NCBI GenBank assembly: GCA_024236495.1
Contig: JACKKJ010000004.1
Span: forward strand, 62,001-126,000
Origin: Paracoccaceae bacterium
GTDB taxonomy: Bacteria; Pseudomonadota; Alphaproteobacteria; Rhodobacterales; Rhodobacteraceae
Direction: 5' to 3'
Length of the DNA: 64,000 bases
Shown here piece after piece: positions 60,199 through 64,000 of the stretch. The notes beneath the pieces are model-generated. The model saw only the letters and a program-made list of their open reading frames with translations. It was not told the DNA's origin and searched no databases. Made by a program: the position numbers and the translations under genes. The first letter of the stretch is position 1. Every line of letters begins with the position of its first letter.

Positions 60199-60768
60199 TT
60201 ATTCGTCGGCCGCTGCCGCGCCGACCTCGTCGAACAGCTCGGCGATCTCGAACTCGGCCGCAGCTTCCGCTTCGGCGGCGAGTTCCTGGATCGACTTGCC
60301 CGAGGCCTGAAGTTCGGCTTCCTCGGCCGAACGGGCCACGTTGACGACGACGGTCACGGAAACCTCGGGGTGCAGGACGACGGAAACGTCGTGCAGACCC
60401 AGATCCTTGATCGGCGCGTTCAGCGTGATCTGCTTGCGGTCGATGGTGAAGCCCGCTTCGGTTGCGGCATCCGCGATGTCGCGCGGCGTGACCGAACCGT
60501 AAAGCGCGCCCGCGTCGGAGGCGGAGCGAATCACGACATAGGTCTGGCCGTCGAGTTTCTCGCCAAGGGCTTCGGCCTCTTTCCGGGTCTCGAGGTTGCG
60601 CGCCTCGAGCTGGGCTTTCTGGGCTTCGAAGTTCTTGATGTTCGCGTCAGAGGCGCGGAGCGCCTTGCCCTGCGGCAGGAGGAAGTTGCGCGCGTAGCCG
60701 TCCTTGACCTTGACGACATCGCCCATCTGGCCAAGCTTGGCCACACGTTCCAGAAGGATCACTTGCAT
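60199..60768 (-). CDS. rplI: 50S ribosomal protein L9
   Basis: A 189-residue ribosomal protein. The N-terminal rRNA-binding domain MQVILLERVAKLGQMGDVVK with GYARNFLLPQGKA is the L9 signature. A long helix (residues 40-75) leads to the C-terminal domain, and an acidic Ala/Glu-rich tail (about residues 150-189) is typical of alphaproteobacterial L9. Last gene of rpsF-rpsR-rplI, 12 bp after rpsR. Confidence 0.97.
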   Translation of the reverse strand: MQVILLERVAKLGQMGDVVKVKDGYARNFLLPQGKALRASDANIKNFEAQKAQLEARNLETRKEAEALGEKLDGQTYVVIRSASDAGALYGSVTPRDIADAATEAGFTIDRKQITLNAPIKDLGLHDVSVVLHPEVSVTVVVNVARSAEEAELQASGKSIQELAAEAEAAAEFEIAELFDEVGAAAADE

Positions 60769-60780
60769 GGTCGTGTCTCC

Positions 60781-61008
60781 TTACTTCACGGCATAGGGCA
60801 GAAGCGCGAGGAAGCGGGCGCGCTTGATCGCCTGCGCCAGTTCACGCTGCTTCTTGGCCGAGACCGCGGTGATGCGGGCGGGCACGATCTTGCCGCGCTC
60901 GGAGATGTAGCGCTGAAGAAGACGGACATCCTTGTAGTCGATCTTCGGCGCGTTCTCACCCGAGAACGGGCAAACCTTGCGGCGACGGAAAAACGGTTTG
61001 TTGGCCAT
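60781..61008 (-). CDS. rpsR: 30S ribosomal protein S18
   Basis: A 75-residue ribosomal protein with the S18 core CPFSGENAPKIDYKDVRLL and RGKIVPARITAVSAKKQREL. It binds S6 on the 30S platform. It lies between rpsF and rplI with short gaps (29 and 12 bp), as expected. Confidence 0.97.
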   Translation of the reverse strand: MANKPFFRRRKVCPFSGENAPKIDYKDVRLLQRYISERGKIVPARITAVSAKKQRELAQAIKRARFLALLPYAVK

Positions 61009-61037
61009 TGGTTAGGTTCCTTTCCTCAAGCCGGTGA

Positions 61038-61418
61038 TCAACGACGCTCGCGGCGTTCGCCGCGATCGGGACGGTCGCCGCGGTCGCCGCGGTCGTCACG
61101 CTTTTGCATCTGCACCGAGGGGCCATCCTCGTGCGCGTCGACGCGGATCGACATCACGCGCATGACGTCGTCGTGCAGACGGGCAAGGCGTTCCATTTCC
61201 TGCACGGCGGCCGAAGGCGCGTCGGTGCGCAGGAAGGCGTAGTGGCCCTTGCGGTTCTTGTTGATCTTGTAGGCCATCGTCTTGACGCCCCAGTACTCGG
61301 ACCCGACGACCGTGCCGCCGTTGTCCGCGAGGACCGTGGAGAAATGTTCGATGAGGCCTTCGGCCTGCGCGTTGGACAGATCCTGACGCGCGATAAGGAC
61401 ATGCTCATAGAGCGGCAT
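61038..61418 (-). CDS. rpsF: 30S ribosomal protein S6
   Basis: A 126-residue ribosomal protein: MPLYEHVLIARQDLSNAQAE at the N-terminus, and YWGVKTMAYKINKNRKGHYA and MSIRVDAHEDGPSVQ are typical of S6. The C-terminal tail is Arg/Asp-rich (DRGDRGDRPDRGERRER), a common alphaproteobacterial extension. First gene of rpsF-rpsR-rplI; the promoter should lie in 61419-61480 but no clear elements were assigned. Confidence 0.97.
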   Translation of the reverse strand: MPLYEHVLIARQDLSNAQAEGLIEHFSTVLADNGGTVVGSEYWGVKTMAYKINKNRKGHYAFLRTDAPSAAVQEMERLARLHDDVMRVMSIRVDAHEDGPSVQMQKRDDRGDRGDRPDRGERRERR

Positions 61419-61603
61419 GTATGCTCCTTTACGTCTCGGGCGGCTTCATAGGCGGGCAAACCCTCCGCGACCCGCCACGAGAGGCTACGCCGGTTTCGTG
61501 AATGCGGAAGGATGCGGCCTTATAGAGGAACGCGGGGAAGATGCAAGCGGGGCCGGGGCACGCAATCGGCCGGCGTGGTCGGGCGCCGGTACGGTCGGCG
61601 GCT

Positions 61604-62428
61604 TCAGTCGGCGGGCGGGGGCGGCATGTCGATGGTTTCGGCGGGTTCGGGTGCCGCCGGGGCGGGCGTGGGCGCCGCCGGGGCGCTGTCGGCTTCGAAG
61701 CCTTCGGGCGCCGCCGTGAAAGGATCGGCCGTGACAGGATCGGACGTGAATGGATCGGGAGCGGGGCGCGGGGCGGTCAGCGCCGCGCCGCCGATCATGC
61801 CGCCCCAGATGAGGAGTGCCGCGAGCGCCGCGAGCCAGGGAAAGCGCCCTGGCTGGGCGTATGGGCCATGCCCGGTCGTCATGCGTGCCAGAGTCGCGTC
61901 GCGGTCCAGGAGGGCATGTTTCACCGTCCCAAGGATGTGCAGCGCCAGCGCCGTGGCAAGGATCCAGCCCGCCAGTCGGTGAATCGTCTGGAAAAGGCCC
62001 GACAGGGCTTCGTCCTGTGCGAGGCCGGGCAGGTGCTGGCCGAAGGGCCAGAGGATCGGGGCAAGATCGGGCGCGGTGGCGTGGCGCAGCCAGCCCGACA
62101 CGGGCAGCACGATCATCCCGCCCCAAAGCGTCAGATGCGTCAGCCGCGCGAGGAAGACCTCGGCCCGGCGTTCGGGGTGCAGCGGGCCGGGGGCCCCGGC
62201 GAAGAGCCGGGTCAGAAGGCGCAGGAAGATCAGGCCAAGGGCGGCGATGCCCAGCGTCTTGTGAAGCGAATAGGCGCCGAAGATCGCCGCGACCTCTGCC
62301 TCGGTCGTGGCCGGCAGGCGCACCATGGTCAGTCCGCGCAGCGCGGTGGCCAGGACGAGCAACGCCACGAGCCAGTGCAGCAGGCGCGTGACGGGGCCAT
62401 ACCCGTGCTGACCGTGATGACGCGACAT
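61604..62428 (-). CDS. Cytochrome b561-type membrane protein with Pro/Ala-rich tail
   Basis: A 274-residue di-haem b-type cytochrome. Four membrane helices carry candidate haem histidines: VTRLLHWLVALLVLATALRG, FGAYSLHKTLGIAALGLIFLRL, LTHLTLWGGMIVLPVSGWLRH and IHRLAGWILATALALHILGTVKH. A fifth hydrophobic segment (WLAALAALLIWGGMIGGA) precedes a periplasmic or cytoplasmic Pro/Ala/Glu-rich tail of about 60 residues. It may pass electrons across the membrane; partner unknown. It is divergent from fabD. Confidence 0.85.
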   Translation of the reverse strand: MSRHHGQHGYGPVTRLLHWLVALLVLATALRGLTMVRLPATTEAEVAAIFGAYSLHKTLGIAALGLIFLRLLTRLFAGAPGPLHPERRAEVFLARLTHLTLWGGMIVLPVSGWLRHATAPDLAPILWPFGQHLPGLAQDEALSGLFQTIHRLAGWILATALALHILGTVKHALLDRDATLARMTTGHGPYAQPGRFPWLAALAALLIWGGMIGGAALTAPRPAPDPFTSDPVTADPFTAAPEGFEADSAPAAPTPAPAAPEPAETIDMPPPPAD

Positions 62429-62559
62429 GCGGTTCCCCTTCGGATCGGGCCATCATGGCGCGAGGGGGGCGCTTTGCCTAGCCCCGCGCCTTTCACGCTG
62501 CATTGCGCGGGCCGCGCCCTCGGGCTATGCCGGGGGAAACCGAGAGCGGGGGATACCAG

Positions 62560-63489
62560 ATGACGCGTGCATTCGTTTTTCCGGGGCAGGGGGCGCAGGT
62601 CGTGGGGATGGGCAAGGCGCTGGCCGACGCCTATCCGGCGGCGCGGGCCGTCTACGACGAGGTGGATGCGGCACTTGGCGAAAAGCTGTCGGCGCTGATC
62701 TGGGAGGGCGCGCAGGAGGAGCTGACGCTGACCCAGAACGCGCAGCCCGCGCTGATGGCGACCTCGATCGCGGTCATGCGCGCGCTTGAGGCCGAGGGGA
62801 TCGGCGTGACGTCGGCGGCCTTCGTTGCGGGGCATTCCCTGGGCGAGTATTCGGCGCTTTGCGCCGCCGGCGCGCTGAGCGTCGCGGATGCGGCGCGGCT
62901 TTTGCGGCTGCGGGGCCGGGCGATGCAGGAGGCGGTGCCGGTCGGCGTCGGCGCCATGGCCGCGCTTCTGGGTCTCGACTTCGAGACGGCGTCTGCCGTT
63001 GCGGCCGAGGCGGCCGGGGACGAGGTGTGCCAGGCGGCCAACGACAACGACCCCGCGCAGGTGGTGGTGTCCGGCAACAAGGCGGCGGTGGAGCGCGCGG
63101 TGGAAATCGCGAAGGCGCGGGGCGCCAAGCGGGCGGTCCTGCTGCCGGTCAGCGCGCCGTTCCACTGCGCCCTGATGGAGCCCGCCGCAAGGGTCATGGC
63201 CGAGGCGCTGGACGATGTGACGATCGAGACCCCGTTGGTACCGGTCGTCGCGAACGTCCGCGCCCGCGCGGTGAGCGAGCCGGAAGTAATCCGCAGCCTG
63301 CTGGTCGAACAGGTGACGGGCTCGGTGCGCTGGCGGGAATCGGTCGAATGGATGGCGGGCGAGGGCGTCACCGAGTTCTGGGAGATCGGGGCCGGCAAGG
63401 CGCTTTCGGGGATGATCCGGCGGATCGCGAAGGAGGCCGAAAGCCGCGCCATCGCCACGCCCGAGGATGTCGCGGCCGCGAAGGGCTGA
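62560..63489 (+). CDS. fabD: Malonyl-CoA:ACP transacylase
   Basis: A 309-residue acyltransferase that loads malonyl groups onto ACP for fatty acid synthesis. FVFPGQGAQVVGMGK opens the protein. The nucleophile elbow GHSLGEYSAL (Ser near residue 92), the substrate Arg region RLRGRAMQEAV, the catalytic His in VSAPFHCALM (near residue 202) and EIGAGKALSGMIRRI are all present. ATG 62560 with GGGGGAT upstream. Followed by fabG after 59 bp. Confidence 0.96.
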   Translation: MTRAFVFPGQGAQVVGMGKALADAYPAARAVYDEVDAALGEKLSALIWEGAQEELTLTQNAQPALMATSIAVMRALEAEGIGVTSAAFVAGHSLGEYSALCAAGALSVADAARLLRLRGRAMQEAVPVGVGAMAALLGLDFETASAVAAEAAGDEVCQAANDNDPAQVVVSGNKAAVERAVEIAKARGAKRAVLLPVSAPFHCALMEPAARVMAEALDDVTIETPLVPVVANVRARAVSEPEVIRSLLVEQVTGSVRWRESVEWMAGEGVTEFWEIGAGKALSGMIRRIAKEAESRAIATPEDVAAAKG

Positions 63490-63548
63490 CCCGCGGGGCC
63501 GAAGGCCATGGGGCCGGATTCAGTTCAATCAATGACTAGAGGACGCAA

Positions 63549-64000
63549 ATGTTCGATCTGACGGGGAAATCGGCGCTGGTGACCGGCGCATCGGGGGGTA
63601 TCGGCGGGGCGATCGCGCGGGCGCTGCACGGCGCGGGCGCGACGGTCGCGCTTTCTGGCACGCGGATGGAGCCCCTGCAGGCGCTGGCCGAGGAGCTGGG
63701 CGGGCGCGCACATGTGTTGCAGTGCAACCTGTCGGATGCGACCGCGGTCGAGGCGCTGCCCAAGCAGGCGGCCGAGGCGATGGGTGCGGTCGACATCCTG
63801 GTCAACAATGCCGGGATCACGCGCGACAACCTGTTCATGCGCATGTCCGACGAGGAATGGCGCGAGGTGATCGAGGTCAACCTGACCTCGACCTTCCGGC
63901 TGTGCCGGGGCGTGTTGCGGGGGAATGATGAAGGCGCGCTGGGGCCGGATCGTCAACATCTCCTCTATCGTGGGGGCGACGGGCAACCCCGGTCAGGGCA
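63549..64000 (+). CDS. fabG: 3-oxoacyl-ACP reductase, 5' part, frameshifted
   Basis: The start MFDLTGKSALVTGASGGIGG is that of FabG, with NNAGITRDNLFMRMSDEEW following. Near 63921-63925 the sequence GGGGGAATG has one A too many: the frame reads VLRGNDEGA, while dropping a base gives VLRGMMKARWGRIVNISSIV, the expected catalytic-Ser region. The gene runs off the window end. Since FabG is normally essential, a sequence error is likely. Confidence 0.93.
   Translation, partial: MFDLTGKSALVTGASGGIGGAIARALHGAGATVALSGTRMEPLQALAEELGGRAHVLQCNLSDATAVEALPKQAAEAMGAVDILVNNAGITRDNLFMRMSDEEWREVIEVNLTSTFRLCRGVLRGNDEGALGPDRQHLLYRGGDGQPRSG

Noticed and set aside
1..64000. CRISPR arrays, integrases, transposases, prophage genes or an origin of replication
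   Set aside because: None of the typical repeats, attachment sites or protein motifs were seen on reading both strands; the window looks like ordinary chromosome with catabolic islands.

Overview
The window reads as high-GC alphaproteobacterial DNA, most likely family Rhodobacteraceae. Support comes from GC-rich codon use, many ATGA-type overlapping starts, a Hint-domain protein of the kind common in that family, and housekeeping genes of alphaproteobacterial type (glnB-glnA, tig next to a tRNA-Leu, rpsF-rpsR-rplI, fabD-fabG). No insertion sequence, prophage, integrase or CRISPR array was seen.

Layout. (1) 1-5758: a ThDP-dependent 2-oxoacid enzyme, a divergent GntR/FCD regulator, an Asp/Glu racemase-family protein and a three-gene HcnABC/opine-oxidase-type flavoprotein dehydrogenase. 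(2) 5755-8482: an enoyl-CoA hydratase, a PaaK-like CoA ligase and a TetR regulator. (3) 8807-12564: a DEAD-box helicase and a C69-type dipeptidase. (4) 12590-19444: a LysR regulator and a divergent operon of aldehyde dehydrogenase, M19 dipeptidase, a large fusion ending in a DUF3726-like domain, and an imine-reductase-type Ldh-family enzyme. (5) 19493-30342, all on the minus strand: a sigma-54 paralogue, a complete peptide/opine ABC importer, a C45 acyltransferase, a sigma-54 activator without a sensor domain, and AtuA plus DUF4387 proteins. Two -24/-12 promoters sit in front of the two halves. This is the most interesting unit of the window. (6) 30523-43039: a one-way cluster for aerobic 2-aminobenzoate (anthranilate) breakdown through CoA thioesters (bifunctional monooxygenase/reductase, SDR, MarR, hydratase, acyl-CoA dehydrogenase, thioesterase, RidA, CoA ligase), followed by a branched-chain-type ABC importer. 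(7) 43045-50468: S58 aminopeptidase, MATE pump with MarR, TIM-barrel isomerase, XRE-cupin regulator, amidohydrolase, Rieske oxygenase and a DUF3859-like protein. (8) 50462-51175: a small YadA-anchor protein interrupted by an amber codon. (9) 51349-64000: core genes.

How the genes work together. Regions 1, 2, 4, 5 and 6 each pair a local regulator with a catabolic or uptake operon, which suggests an organism that scavenges amino-acid-like, imino-acid, peptide-like and aromatic compounds. Region 5 looks like a self-contained sigma-54 circuit: the activator gene lies inside the operon that one of the sigma-54 promoters would drive.

Quality. Beyond about 29 kb at least seven genes, including tig and fabG, are broken by single-base indels, nearly all in short G/C runs. 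Six of the seven reading frames can be followed to the end and are restored by one base; fabG runs off the window. This looks more like sequencing error than decay. Two lesions differ in kind: the centre of nnr has lost its frame over about 450 bp and is much lower in GC, and the YadA-type gene has an in-frame TAG in its signal peptide.
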